Shown here one piece after another: positions 1 through 11,436 of a DNA stretch of 64,000 nucleotides. Under the pieces are notes generated by a model. That model was given only the letters and a program-made list of their open reading frames with translations. It was not told the origin of the DNA and searched no databases. The DNA is from Selaginella moellendorffii. Lineage: Eukaryota > Streptophyta > Lycopodiopsida > Selaginellales > Selaginellaceae. The stretch lies in assembly GCF_000143415.4 (NCBI RefSeq), contig NW_003314277.1, positions 523,644 through 587,643 of the forward strand, read 5' to 3'. Within the stretch, counting starts at the first letter, position 1. Each line of letters begins with the position of its first letter. The position numbers and the translations under genes are program-made.

Positions 1-27
1 CACCTTTAGGACATAAAACTTCCCAGG

Positions 28-369
28 TCACGGGTACTTCAGCAAAACATTCGCAGGCTTCAGATCACAGTGGATGATCTCGTTATCATGAACTCTCTTT
101 AACGTCTTGGTGAGAGTTATGACGATCTTTGCAGATTCTTCCCCATCAAGCTGCCCCTTGTACTTGATCCGGTCGTGAAGGCTGCAATTGCACAGCTCAA
201 GAACAAGGTGGTACACCTCCCCGTACTGATTGGGCTCTTCTTGTACGATCTGCTCAAAGTGGACTCATCCAAACACCTCTAGCATAACCATCACTCGAGC
301 TTCAAACAGCCCATCGGACCCATGGACTGTCTTGATCACAAAAACCTCATCACTCCTTTGGAATGCCAT
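28..369 (-). pseudogene. Ser/Thr protein kinase fragment, broken
   Basis: Read on the minus strand from the ATG at 369, the frame gives a piece of a protein kinase. It has an N-lobe stretch with VFVIKTV, then YHLVLELC (hinge region) and the catalytic loop HCDLKPANVLL, where the usual HRD arginine is Cys. An in-frame TGA at 265-267 splits the N-lobe from the hinge. After the catalytic loop the frame stops at 28-30, before any DFG or APE motif. A donor-like GTGACC precedes that stop, so a following exon could lie outside the window. The mid-domain stop and the missing glycine-rich loop make a decayed calcium-dependent-kinase-like copy the simplest reading. The kinase identity is clear; the subfamily is not. 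Confidence 0.6.
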
Positions 370-653
370 TGCTTGCCTTCCACCCCAATCGATTTCTCTA
401 GTCTATAGTTCTTTACTAGCGTTGGGTATTCTAGAACTTCTTATTCAAGACCGTGTGTTGGTTGAAACACTCCATCTTTTGCCTAGGTTTTTTGTGCATA
501 TAATTCTTCAAGCTAACCATCTCGAATGAAAAATGTAACCTTAAAATCAAAACTGCTCTAGAGCTTGTTTGTAAAGGTAGAATCTTCGTTTAAGTATCTT
601 TTATTTTTAAAGGTATCATGTTTAAGTGATAACATTTAGGTAATTTTCCTGGA

Positions 654-2612
654 ATGATTCTCCAGAGCTCCGCGCGATCAGAGTCCATACACTCGCTGCT
701 AGCGGCGCTCAAGGTATGTGCTAGGACAAAGGATCTTGCACGGGGCAGGGAGATCCATCATGCGGCCTCCAAGAAGTTTGGAGAGGCCAACATCTACATC
801 GCCAGCGGTCTCGTGGCCATGTACGCCAAATGTGGCTGCTTGGACGAAGCCGCGGGAATTTTCCAGGGGATGGAGCAGCGAGACGTGGTTTGCTGGACTG
901 CGCTCATCGTGGGCTACGTCCAGAATGGAGCTCCGGAGATAGCACTGGATTTGTTCTCGCAGATGGAAAGAAGTGGCTGCGATCCAAGCGGCCCCACTCT
1001 CCTGGCCCTTCTCAAGGCTTGCGTGATTCTGGACGAGAGAGAACGAGCAGGGATCGAAAATGGGAAGTTCTTCGCGGGGAGGATGAAGCTGCTCGAGAGA
1101 ACCATGGCGATCCACGCTCGAGCTGCCAAGAGCTCGGATAGCATGCTCTCGCGGTACGCTCGTTTGGCAACTTGTCTCGCGGATACCTACGCCAAGTGTG
1201 GAAGCATGAGAGACTCTTGGCGAGTTTTCGATGGGATTGAGAACCACGACGTTGTCTCCTGGACGGTATTGGTTCTGGGATACGCTCAAAACCGGCAGGA
1301 AGATTTGGCTCTGGAGCTCTTCTCGCAGATGGAAGCTGCTATGATCAATCCAGATTGCTCGAGTTTTCTCGCGGCTGTCAAAGCTTGCTCTAGTCTGGCC
1401 GTGCGAGAGGAGATTGATGCGTCGTTGGCTGTGAAGATCAAGAGCTTGGAACGAGCCATGGCGATTCACTCTCACGCATCAAACTCTCGCTGCTTCAAGT
1501 TGGAGGCGAGGAAACATTTACACTTGGCGAACGCGATGGTGGACTTGTATGCCAAGTGTGAAAGTTTAGAAGATTCTCGCAGGGTGTTTGATTCGATGGA
1601 GCAGCACGACATCGTTTCCTGGACATCGATCATCACAGGCTATGCTCACGAGAGCCAAGATGGAGAAGAAGCTTTGCTTCTCTTCTCTTGCATGCAAGAA
1701 CAAGGATTTAAACCCGATCGTTTAGCTTGCGTCGCCGCTATCAAGGCTTGTAGCGTAATTGCCGAGAAGAAACAACGCAAGAGATGGGATTTAGACGTAG
1801 AATCTCTCGAGAAAGCAATGAAAATCCACTCGTGGATCTCGCAGCTTGGCCTGGAGAGAGATCCATCGCTTGCTAGCAGTCTGGTTGATATGTATGCCAA
1901 GTGTGGAAGCTTGATCGTGGACGCTCGCCGGGTATTTGATAAGATCTTAGATCGCGACGTAGTCTCGTGGAACTCTTTCCTGTTTGGATGTGTTTACATT
2001 GGTGAGGACGAGCTTGCGTTGGAATGCTATGCGGCCATGGAAGTTGCTCCCAACTCTCAAACATTTCTTGCGTTGTTGCAAGCTTGCGGGAACCTGGGAG
2101 ATTTGAAGCTCGGTAAGCTCTTCCACGGACAGATTCTCCGGCAGGGACTGGAAGGGAGTCCTGTGGCGATTTCCCTGCTCGACTTCTACTGTAAATGCGG
2201 GAGCGTCGAGGTCGCCGAGCTTGTGTTTGAGAGCTCCATTGCGTCTCCCGACACTGTGGCATGGAATACTTTGATTGCAGGACATGGCGCTCGAGGAGAC
2301 GCCATCGCTGCGTTCCAAGCGTTTCGGAGCATGCGAGTGCAAGGCGTGGATCCGGACAGTGTCACCTTTGTAGAGATTTTCGCGGCGTGCAGTCACGCTG
2401 GGATTCTCGATCGAGGACGGGAATTCTTGGATGGAATGTGGTCCAAGTTTGGGGTGGCTGCTCACATCGAGCACTTTCACTGCATGATCGACGTTCTTGG
2501 CCGTGCCAGTAACGTCGAGGATGCCATTGCTCTAGCGAGGAGAATGCCATTCCAGCCAAATAGCGTGACATGGACCACGATTCTCGACGCATGGAGGAAA
2601 AGATACACTTGA
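654..2612 (+). CDS. PLS-class pentatricopeptide repeat protein
   Basis: Single-exon frame of 652 residues starting at an ATG. It is filled with PPR repeats of the PLS type: repeated ANAMVDLYAKC / VSWTSIITGYA signatures, S-type repeats ending in DVVSWT, and L-type blocks with ACS. Proteins of this class bind RNA in mitochondria or plastids and mostly guide C-to-U editing. The C-terminus reaches MIDVLGRA and WTTILDAWRK and then stops, so the E domain is cut short and no DYW deaminase is present; such a protein would need a DYW partner in trans. Long L/P spacers (a repeated SLERAMAIHS segment near residues 145 and 265) are unusual. No clear targeting peptide is visible at the start MILQSSARSES. 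The family call is certain; the organelle and target are unknown. Confidence 0.93.
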   Translation: MILQSSARSESIHSLLAALKVCARTKDLARGREIHHAASKKFGEANIYIASGLVAMYAKCGCLDEAAGIFQGMEQRDVVCWTALIVGYVQNGAPEIALDLFSQMERSGCDPSGPTLLALLKACVILDERERAGIENGKFFAGRMKLLERTMAIHARAAKSSDSMLSRYARLATCLADTYAKCGSMRDSWRVFDGIENHDVVSWTVLVLGYAQNRQEDLALELFSQMEAAMINPDCSSFLAAVKACSSLAVREEIDASLAVKIKSLERAMAIHSHASNSRCFKLEARKHLHLANAMVDLYAKCESLEDSRRVFDSMEQHDIVSWTSIITGYAHESQDGEEALLLFSCMQEQGFKPDRLACVAAIKACSVIAEKKQRKRWDLDVESLEKAMKIHSWISQLGLERDPSLASSLVDMYAKCGSLIVDARRVFDKILDRDVVSWNSFLFGCVYIGEDELALECYAAMEVAPNSQTFLALLQACGNLGDLKLGKLFHGQILRQGLEGSPVAISLLDFYCKCGSVEVAELVFESSIASPDTVAWNTLIAGHGARGDAIAAFQAFRSMRVQGVDPDSVTFVEIFAACSHAGILDRGREFLDGMWSKFGVAAHIEHFHCMIDVLGRASNVEDAIALARRMPFQPNSVTWTTILDAWRKRYT

Positions 2613-2879
2613 GGAAAAACTTTGATGTATATTTGAGGAGTCGCGCCAAACAATCCTTGAAGGGGTGATCCCTGTTGGAGTTGGTTTTGCGGCTACCAGC
2701 GAGGTTATGCAGTTGCTGAGCTTGACAGCAAGCTTGGTGTTGTAACAAGCTCTTGCCAATCTCTCACATTGGATGTTTGCCACAAAAGTTTCGCAAAGCC
2801 ACCACCGATTGCCCACGGGCACCTGTGACTTCAGTAAGCACGAGAGCTTTTGCAACTGAACTGGGAAAAGAAACCAGCT

Positions 2880-3165
2880 CAGTAATGTTTGAATCTTTTC
2901 GCTGTGATTTGGACCTGGATAGAAAGATTGACAACATCAGGAAGTAGGACCTTTGAAGTGATGTCTATGTAGTCTGCAACACCTGCTTGGCCACCCAAGA
3001 CTACATTATCACCTAGTCTGCAGCGAAGGAAAAAGAGAAAGATCTCATACTTACATGCAATTCCGACTTGTCCACAAATTAGCATCCTATCACAACATTG
3101 TGTCCAACTTAGGTTATCAAGCTTCATGTTATGCTTGATGGTTGAGGGCAAACCAGAGGGCATTG
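2880..3165 (-). pseudogene. LpxD-like acyltransferase relic
   Basis: Minus-strand reading shows KLDNLSWTQCCDRMLICGQVGIAC and, after a preserved short GT-AG intron (GTAAGT to CTGCAG), LGDNVVLGGQAGVADYIDI. These match the left-handed beta-helix hexapeptide repeats of LpxD (UDP-3-O-acylglucosamine N-acyltransferase), which in plants belongs to a mitochondrial lipid-A-like pathway. Only about 60 residues of the roughly 300-residue enzyme remain, the two parts do not join in frame, and the following DVVNLSIQV stretch ends in a stop. Because the intron survives, this is a genomic-copy relic and not a retrocopy. Around 2640-2880 the same strand has other protein-like pieces (SVVALRNFCGKH) that I cannot assign. 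Confidence 0.55.
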
Positions 3166-3169
3166 CAAT

Positions 3170-6100
3170 TTGTCCTTAGAGAGCATAGTTTTTTAACAGT
3201 AATTTGCTTAGTATTCAGTATCATACTTTTGTTTTTATTCCTTTATTCTCTTTTAAATTTAGATATATGTTATCCTTTCACCAAATCTAAAATATGCCAT
3301 CCAAGGCTGCAGATGACGTGTTGTGGTTGTCATATTGTTCTTGTGGTTATGTTATCTTTATATTGAGTTTTTGGTGATATATAGCATGATCTTGTTGATG
3401 TTGCTCAAATCTTGATGTATTGTCATTATTAGCTTTCCTAGAATATAATTACATGATTTCTCCTATTCTTGATTTCTTGTCAATCTCCTATTAATATAGA
3501 GTATGATTGTGATATTAATTGAAAAGTTATAAATAATGTAGTCTGGTTTTTGAAGGGTGTTTGAGGATTGAGTTTATAAAAAGATGATATTTGAGCTTGA
3601 GTGAATTTCTACTAATAAAGAATTTGATTGCTTTGGAGATAATTATGAAGACAAATTGGAGATTTTATTGAGTAAGTGTTAATCCTTAATTTGCCACATG
3701 ATCCTTTCTATTTGCCTTTTACTCTCTTACAACATTTTCTTATTTCTTGGCAATGCCTTTTCCATATTTATAATATTTCCTTCTCTTAATATGTTGATCA
3801 TTTGGTCATTTTTTACTCTTATGAGCTTTATTCTCAGTATAGTGTTAAATTGAGTGTTTTCTATCTTTGTCATATTTGGATATTGCGTATGTATGAAGTT
3901 GAGAATTTTGTTTTTGCTTTGTTAGTAGAGTTTTTGATTATTTCTGATATTAAGTATTCCTCTATTCCAAAGGTTAAATTAATTTTGCTAAAATTTTGGG
4001 TTAAGTGTATTTCCTCTAATGTAAGAGTCTTTACGTTACTATTATTACTAATGAATTTTCTATTTCCTTAAGAGTATGAACTTTTTTATTGATTTTCCCA
4101 TCTTAAATATTGAGTTTCATACTAAAAAGGTTGAATATATAGAGTAGTTTACTTATCTAGGCTTGGCTAAAGTATTTTATAATAATATATCTCTTGGTCT
4201 TTAGCCTTTTTTCTTGGATGGAGTCTCTTATAATAGGAGGTCCTTTCTTATCCAAGTTTTAAGCATATTTCCTTTTTTTTTTTATCCATTTTTATTTTGA
4301 CAACTATTGAAAATGCTTCTTTCAATACTTCTTTATTCATTTTTTCTTCTTCCATAATGTTTCTTCAATTTTTTTCACTTTTTCTTCTTTGCCCCAATGC
4401 TTCAAACTTTTTATTTTAAGAGGGAGTAGAGGGGATAAATAGGAGTCTTACCTATGAGGATGAGTAGATATAGTAATGAAGCAATGACAAATGTATAGAT
4501 TGTGGAGTGAAAATGAGTGTAACAAATTTGAATGAAATATTTAGCCTTGATACAATGAGGGTAAATAAATTTGATAATGGAGTGAAGTCACACATAGATG
4601 AAGACAAGTACAATGAATTAATAGAATTAAACTTTTTTCATTTAAAGAGAGGATAAAGAAAGACCCAAGTTTAACAATGGAGAAAAGAATATGAAAAGTT
4701 AATAGCCATAATGTATAGGATGAATAGAGTGAATTTTACTTCCCATGTTGGTGTTATATGAAGACAAAGGTTGTAAATTCAAGTTAACACATGTCTTGAA
4801 AACTAATCAAAAGGAAAATGCAAGGATATATTTTATTGATGGTCATGGGTCAAAGTTAATGGTGGTTTCAAAAGATGGTCAATATGCTATTTTAATATCA
4901 TTTGTTACAACAATGTCTTGTGGATTATAGTTGCCCTCGACATACTTTGCTTTGGTTCATAGTTATAGTTTTAAGGTTAATTTGAGCATTTAGATACTGC
5001 ACACAAAGTTGCAATTATTTCACCAAAATTCCTTAGTTGTATACCATGGCTTTGGATTTTGTTTCTGTCATGATTGTTAGTAATTATATTAATGGTTTTG
5101 TAAGAGTTTTAAGTTCTTGTAGTAGTGTATAATCACTCAAAAGAAGCTCTAAATATTTCATCTAACTTCGTTACCTTTTTAACTTTTTGATGGGAGGATC
5201 TATAAATATATATATGTATCAATGTCTATATAATATACTAATTATAGTAGTATAGCATATAGACTATCTATTTAGGACTGAATTTGGTCTATCCATTTCT
5301 ATATATAAGCAGGAGTGTAAACCTATTTCCATATTCTATGCACTTATATTAATAAATTATGATAATATAAATAAAATCCTTTTCCGCATATTATATATAG
5401 CAATGTTTAGTTTACTATTTTATTCTTATTTAGTATTATTTATTAATATAATTGATTAATATATAATTATATTAAGAATTTTAGAAGAGAAGTTGATAAA
5501 AAGTTGGATAAGCATTCATAATACTCATAATACATTTGTGGGGATAAAAGATAAACTTTTCTTTAATGATTACATACTTGAGTTTTCTTTGACTAGTTTT
5601 AGAGTTAAGCCAAAGGTGCACCAAGATGGAAGACCATCAAGCATAACACATTTAGGCCAAAAGCTTTAACACAAAAAGTAAAGAGTAGAAGTGAAATTTC
5701 TAAAGAAGGGTTTAAGGGACAAGCATAAAACAATTAAACAATGAGCATGAAGTGATTAAACAATGAGTATGAAACAATTGATAACAAATCTCTAAAAAGG
5801 GACATAAAAATGACTAATACCTAGGAGTGTTGAAACCAAAATTCTAGAACCCAAAATCTCAAAGTGGAATAATGTCAAAACCCACTGAAAACCAAGTATT
5901 TGAAGTGTTAGACATATTTGGGGATAGGCATATTTGGGGCTAAACATATTCAACCTTTAAATGATCATTTCCCAAACCTTAAATTTCTATAGAATAGTAG
6001 GGGGAAAAATTTTAAAAGAATCAATATGACAAAAAAAAGTTTTACACATCTAGTGGGTGATAATATAAATACTTAGGAGTCTAAGGCTAAAGTGAACATA

Positions 6101-8910
6101 GATGGACAAATAAAATGAACTATTCAAGAATTAATTTTATCTCTCTTGGGAGATTAGGCTTCCAATCCAAGTGTGGGTGGTATTACCTACTTAGATACTT
6201 TATGTGGCTTAATGAAACCTTAGCCATATGACTAAGGCACATTAGTGGTAAAGTTAGTGAGAGTACCCATAAAGCTTGCATTGGGTCATAATATTTCAAA
6301 ATATTGTTTTGAAATTTTTTATTATGAAAAGGAAGAAAAATGGTTTTCTTACTTAATAACTATTGTATGGATATGTGGTGTGAAAGTCCCAAATGTCATT
6401 AAAACTTAGTAGATAAGTCTTCAAGCTCTAATCTAGTAGTGGTGTTGGTGTTATTGATTGGAGAGGATTTGGTGGGGATCAAAAAAAGGATATTGAAGGT
6501 TTACGGGCTCTTTTCTTTTATATTTAAACTTCTATGGATTGTCTTTAAAGTCATTCTTTTTGGTTATTTATAATCCACCCCACTTTCTACAAATTCACAC
6601 CCTTGTGAACAAAAGTTGAGAGTTGCAACTTTCCCAAGATCCCTTCTTTTTTGACATCTTACACCTCAAATTAAGCCTAGTTGGAAACAAATTAGACTTA
6701 CCAGATGTCAATCTTAATATGTGGTATGATTCCCTTAGCAATAAATAGAATCGGACTTAAGACTTCTTTGATACCAAATGTAAATTTCTGAATTTGGACT
6801 TCTCGAGAGGTTATTCAGCTTAGTACTATTCAATTTCAAAGACATTTAACCTCAAGTATTCTAAAACCTTTAACCGATTAAAAAAAAGGTTGCACTCTTA
6901 TTCATAAACATTTTCCTTCTATATTTAAACCTTTATGAATTGTCTCTCAAATCGTTCTCTTTAGTTGCTTATACCATTAATTAGCTTTTCTTTTATATGC
7001 ATACTATGAGTTACAACTTAAGAACTTTATTCCTCCTAACTTCTAAATTATCTCATTTGATGAACTTGATAATTAATTTATAATTATGCATGGACTCCTC
7101 CATATTTGGTTTTATGAGCCTTCTCTTATGGAGTCAACTTTTTCAGAGAACATTACTTTAACTTGCCAATCTTACTTAATAGGTCATTTAGCTAGTGTAA
7201 CATAGTTTTACATATAAGTATGTAAGTCATCAAATACTAACTTCCATTCAAAATCATCATTTTGAATATGTGAAATTTACTTTTCTAATCTTGATAATTT
7301 TGCATTATAACAAACTTCAAAACCACACTTTTATTGTATAACTTTGATTCTATATATGCCTATAAACCATTTGTACTCGGCTTCCTGGAGACTAATTTAT
7401 TTAAGTACATTAAAGGGACTCTAGCTCTTAGCTTATTAAAGCCTTTCCCTTCACAAACTTTATGCTCTATCCAATCTAATATGATCATTTTTATACTTTA
7501 GATTCTTTATAGTGTCATATTTGCAAGTAACAAACCCTTAAGTTTATACTTGATTCCCCACTTCTAATTTGCATAACCACTCTTACTTATGTCCTTTGAT
7601 TCCTATTGTTCAATTCTATTCATTTATTATTTACTCTTGGTCTATACATTCCTTTAGCTTATTTTTCTCTATGCTAGAAGGGCCTTGCATTTCTTACTCA
7701 CCCTTTAATAAATATTTTTAGGGATAAATTTATTCTAGGAAGTGGTTTTTCAATTTGGATATACTCAACCTATAATTTCATATACCAAGATTAACATTAT
7801 TACTTATGAACCTTTATATGCCCATTACTAGCCATATGAAAATCCTTTTGACCTTATTCATTTTGAATAGATAAAACTTCCCAATTTCTAGTTTTCTTTA
7901 ATCTTTAGTTCATTGAGCATTATCTATTGCTCTTATAATACTAAACACCTTCTTAGTATTTTAGGTGTTTCTATGCTCTAATAATGGACTTTTTAGGAAA
8001 TGGGTATTTCCTTCTACAATAATGACTTACTATATCATAATAGAAATAGTTTATCCATTAAAGAATATATCCAACTTTTTTTTTTCTTAACACATAGTCT
8101 TGAGAAGTTAAATCCCATTATCTTTAATTAGTTGTCCTTATAGTTATTTTGTCCTATAACTCATTATTAGTGATTCTACACCTTCATCCATATTTGGTCG
8201 AAGCACTTTATTTCTATACTTTATATTTTATGCTATGTCAACTTTGTTTCCTTTGGTAAGGATTTCATGAACTAACCATTTGGATTTATTCAAGATATCT
8301 TCCAATGAAATACTTGGTGTCTTTACATTATTAGCTTTGTAAGTTTATCTTTATGACACATACTATTTATATTCATATTGATTGCAAAAACTATATTTCA
8401 CCATTTTTATACCAACTATTGATTAGCCTTTCACCATTGTATTGAAACACAATTCTTTATAAGAAGTTGTTTTCTTCAGTGAATGTTTTCACTAGGCCAA
8501 TAATAAGATACCCTTTATTCTTATTCTTGAATTTTAGGATTATTTCAACCTTTAACTGGGTACAATATATCTTGGTCGAAACTTTTTATGATAGATGGTA
8601 TAAACAGTAAATTGATAATATTATAAACATTAAAAACATATTTCAAACATCTATATTTATACTTTTTAAACACAAACTTAATCTAAATAATAAACTTACA
8701 AATATACTAGATATCCAAGTTAATAAAGATCCAATAGTAAATATTGATACTAAGCTCCAAAAAACAGATTAGTCCTGCAGCAAATAGCTCATAACAGTCC
8801 ATCCTTTAGATGATAATTGCGAGTAATAAAAAGAAGCAAAATGGTGGTAAGATTAATATAAAAGACAAAGATAAATGATTATTTAGATTGTATTTTTATA
8901 TTTTAAAACA
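3170..8910. other. AT-rich, CpG-poor gene-free island
   Basis: About 5.7 kb in which both strands are rich in A and T, CG dinucleotides are rare, and no frame exceeds about 90 codons. No domain could be recognised in the short frames (for example 3802-4071 and 4745-4930). Composition changes sharply at both ends against the GC-balanced genes beside it. The likeliest explanation is old transposon DNA worn down by deamination of methylated cytosines; a weak LTR-like repeat within it is listed separately. Confidence 0.6.
6511..6975 (-). repeat. Degenerate LTR-like direct repeat with possible primer binding site
   Basis: Two related stretches lie 400 bases apart: 6511-6580 and 6911-6975, both containing TATATTTAAAC followed by a similar ATGGATTGTCT/ATGAATTGTCT block. 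Between them, at about 6765-6776, the minus strand reads TGGTATCAAAGA, close to the initiator-Met tRNA primer binding site used by many plant LTR retrotransposons (TGGTATCAGAGC, 10 of 12 bases). It is followed on the plus strand by TGTAAATT, which could be an LTR end. The element would point to the minus strand. Divergence is heavy and no gag-pol frame survives. Confidence 0.3.
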
Positions 8911-9084
8911 ATACTCACCATTTTTTAAGTAAAAAGTGCCAGCTCCAAGCCAATCCATGTGGAGTTTTCACACAGCCCGCCTCTGGGTCAGATGATAGCG
9001 ACGGTGAAGAAGAATCGATGCTACTTGCCTCCTTCTCTGCTAGAAGAAAACCCACTTCTTCTCCTCCTCCCTCAGACTCTCTCC

Positions 9085-10449
9085 ATGCCAATGGCCTCGC
9101 GCGATTCGATCTGGCCGGCGCCACGGACTATCCACGACGAGGATCGGCAGCGAATCATGGAGCTGGGGCTGCTGTGCAACGTCCCCATGGCGCTCACTGC
9201 CGCGATCCGGCTGGACGTGTTCCAGATCATTGCCAGCGCGGGATGCGACGCGATGCTCTCGGCGGCGGAGATCGTGGCGAGGATCCCCGGATGCCAGAGC
9301 CCGGCGTTGGGCGGCATTGTCTTGAATCGCATTCTAAGGGTTCTTGCGAGCAGGGGGATATTTCGCGAGGACGTCGAGCGCGATGATCCTGCCCCGGCGG
9401 CCATCCGGCGCTACGGCCTCACCAATCTCTGCCGCTTCCTCCTCAAGGACGATCGTGGCGCGTCACTGGCGCCGTGGATCTCCCTCAACCACGACGAGAT
9501 CTTGATGCGGCCGTGGCAGTTCTTGGCCGATGCCGTGCTGAGCGGCGGGCAGACCAGTCCATTCTCGCTCGCGCACGGCGGCGAGCATTTCTTCCAGCTC
9601 GCGTCGCGCAGCGATCGGCTGGATCGCCTCTTCACGTCGGCAATGTGCGATCACTCGATGATCTTCCTGCCCGCGATCCTGGACGAGTACCGGGGATTCG
9701 CCAGTGCCGGCACGATCGTGGACGTCGGCGGGGGTGTCGGCGTCGCGCTGCGCGACATTCTGGCCGCGCATCCCAGCATCCAGCACGCGATTAACTTCGA
9801 TCTTCCCCACGTTATAGCCCGAGCTCCAGAGCTCGCTGGTAAGTTCCCTTGATCTCGTTCTTCCTTTGCCTGGTAGAATATCTCGCTATGCTAGGAACTA
9901 TCCTCCGCGATCTTAGAACTTTTGGGGAGATTTTATCCTCTTTGGCCTAAGAAGGAAAGTTTGTGTGTTCTACCTATAGGTGTGAAGCACGTCGCCGGGG
10001 ACATGTTTGACGAGATCCCACAAGGAGATACGTTCTTGATCAAAGTAAGAACGACTTCCTTGCTCTTTCGCTTTAGTCAGCCTGCGAGCTTTTCTTTCTT
10101 TTAGCTGGTTCTTCACGACTGGAGCGACGACGACTGCCTTAAGATCCTTGGGAACTGTCACAAATCGCTGGCCAGCCATGGCAAGCTCGTCATCGTGGAT
10201 GCCGTGCTGCCCAGCGGCGTGGAATACGACTTGGGATCTCGTCACGTATTGGCCATGGATTTGCTGATGCTATCCTGCTGCCCGGGAGGCAAGGAGCGAA
10301 GCCTGCAAGATCTGGAGGCGCTCGCCAAGGCCGCCGGTTTTACTCCGCCGCGAGTGGTGCTCACTGTCGACTACTTGTCAGTGATTGAGCTGCACAAGCA
10401 GGAGAAAAAGAGCCACCACCCAAAACGTCAAACTTGTACACCGGCCTAG
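9085..10449 (+). CDS. COMT-like O-methyltransferase
   Basis: Three exons join in frame: 9085-9838, 9980-10044 and 10105-10449, giving 387 residues, a normal size for plant caffeate/flavonoid-type O-methyltransferases. The N-terminal dimerisation region carries PMALTAAIRLDVFQII. The SAM-binding motif is TIVDVGGGVGVALRDIL, followed by NFDLPHVI. The third exon opens with LVLHDWSDDDCLKIL, whose His is the catalytic base in this family, and DAVLP follows. The enzyme would methylate phenolic hydroxyl groups with S-adenosylmethionine in the cytosol; the substrate cannot be told from sequence. The start at 9085 is chosen because it places the dimerisation helix as in relatives; in-frame ATG 8992 would add 31 residues rich in Leu. 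The two introns are 141 and 60 bases. Confidence 0.9.
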
Positions 10450-10597
10450 GCCTAGACCTTTGTTGCGAAGAAAACTACAATGTTTAAGAAAACTACATTG
10501 TACATACATCTTAGATTTTCTACATACACTATAGAAGAACTATAACTTAAATATAAAAAGTTGACGAGGTGAAAGGCGCAGGCCACCATTTCTTGAC

Positions 10598-11436
10598 CTC
10601 GTGAACGTTTCATACACTCGGATGAGTTTTTTGGGATGGGTTTGAACTAGCTGTATTGCTCACTTTGCAAATTGATGCTCCTAGCGCAACGATTTAAAAC
10701 CGTGGCCTGCCTCAAGTTACAAGTGAAGTGAAGAAAGCAAAACAAACCTAGGGGATAATCAAGCATTTCAAAGCAATTTCTTGCATCGAGCCTTGCGCAT
10801 AGAATCGCTTCCACTGCAGCTGCCATGAATGGAATCTCCCACAGAGCATAAACAACAAATTGGTGCAAAAACCTTGGAGGCACGAGCGTGCAAAAGCATT
10901 TCAAGCTGCTCGATTGAGAGCTTATCAGAGTCCATGAAACGGCCCATGTAAAGAAAGTTCACAAAGTGGGAGATTATCGCTTTGCCCAGAGCAATGTAGA
11001 AAACGCCATCTTTTGAAGGAACTTCGTCCAGCATCCTCCGTAACACGGAAGAGCGGCTCTTATATAAGGCAAGACACTAGAATCGATCAGATGAGTCCTT
11101 CAAACGAGATTCGAATTTGTTACCAACACAAAACTATGGCAATTGACGACTTCCCAACACATTCCGCCTGAAGTATATCCAGGAGGGTGGGCGGGGGTGG
11201 CGGAGGAATGACCCGTAGTGGTCCCTCATAATCAATGGCTGGTGTTGCCAAAGACTGAAAGGCTTTCTTCATGGCTGACCGTTCGAGGCGTGGGACTTGG
11301 TACATTAGTAAGGTATCAAAGAATGGACGTCGAGTTCCACGAGTTTTTCTGAATTTCAGTAGACGATCTCGTCAGTAACAAGAAAACCAACACGTACCAA
11401 TGTAGAAAAAATCTATAAATTGCTGAAAATTCTATT
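10598..11436 (-). pseudogene. Double-BTB family pseudogene (copy B)
   Basis: This copy begins directly after the stop codon of the intact gene at 11437. It carries the last part of BTB1 exon 1 (broken), the start of exon 2, a shortened exon 3, and a near-intact second BTB exon (LRRMLDEVPSKDGVFYIA, 10890-11046). It also keeps WEIPFMAAAVEAILCARL and a final exon cut by a stop after LQSEQYS. Relative to the intact copy it lacks the first BTB core and about 60 residues of the middle domain, has lost the splice donor after exon 4, and is frameshifted. It cannot make the full protein. Confidence 0.8.

Noticed and set aside
4745-4930. 61-codon frame in the AT-rich island
   Set aside because: Protein-like in part (IYFIDGHGSKLMVV) but no motif of gag, protease, reverse transcriptase or integrase could be found.
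8992-9084. In-frame upstream ATG that would lengthen the O-methyltransferase by 31 residues
   Set aside because: The extra Leu-rich stretch has no counterpart in the family; kept as an alternative start only.
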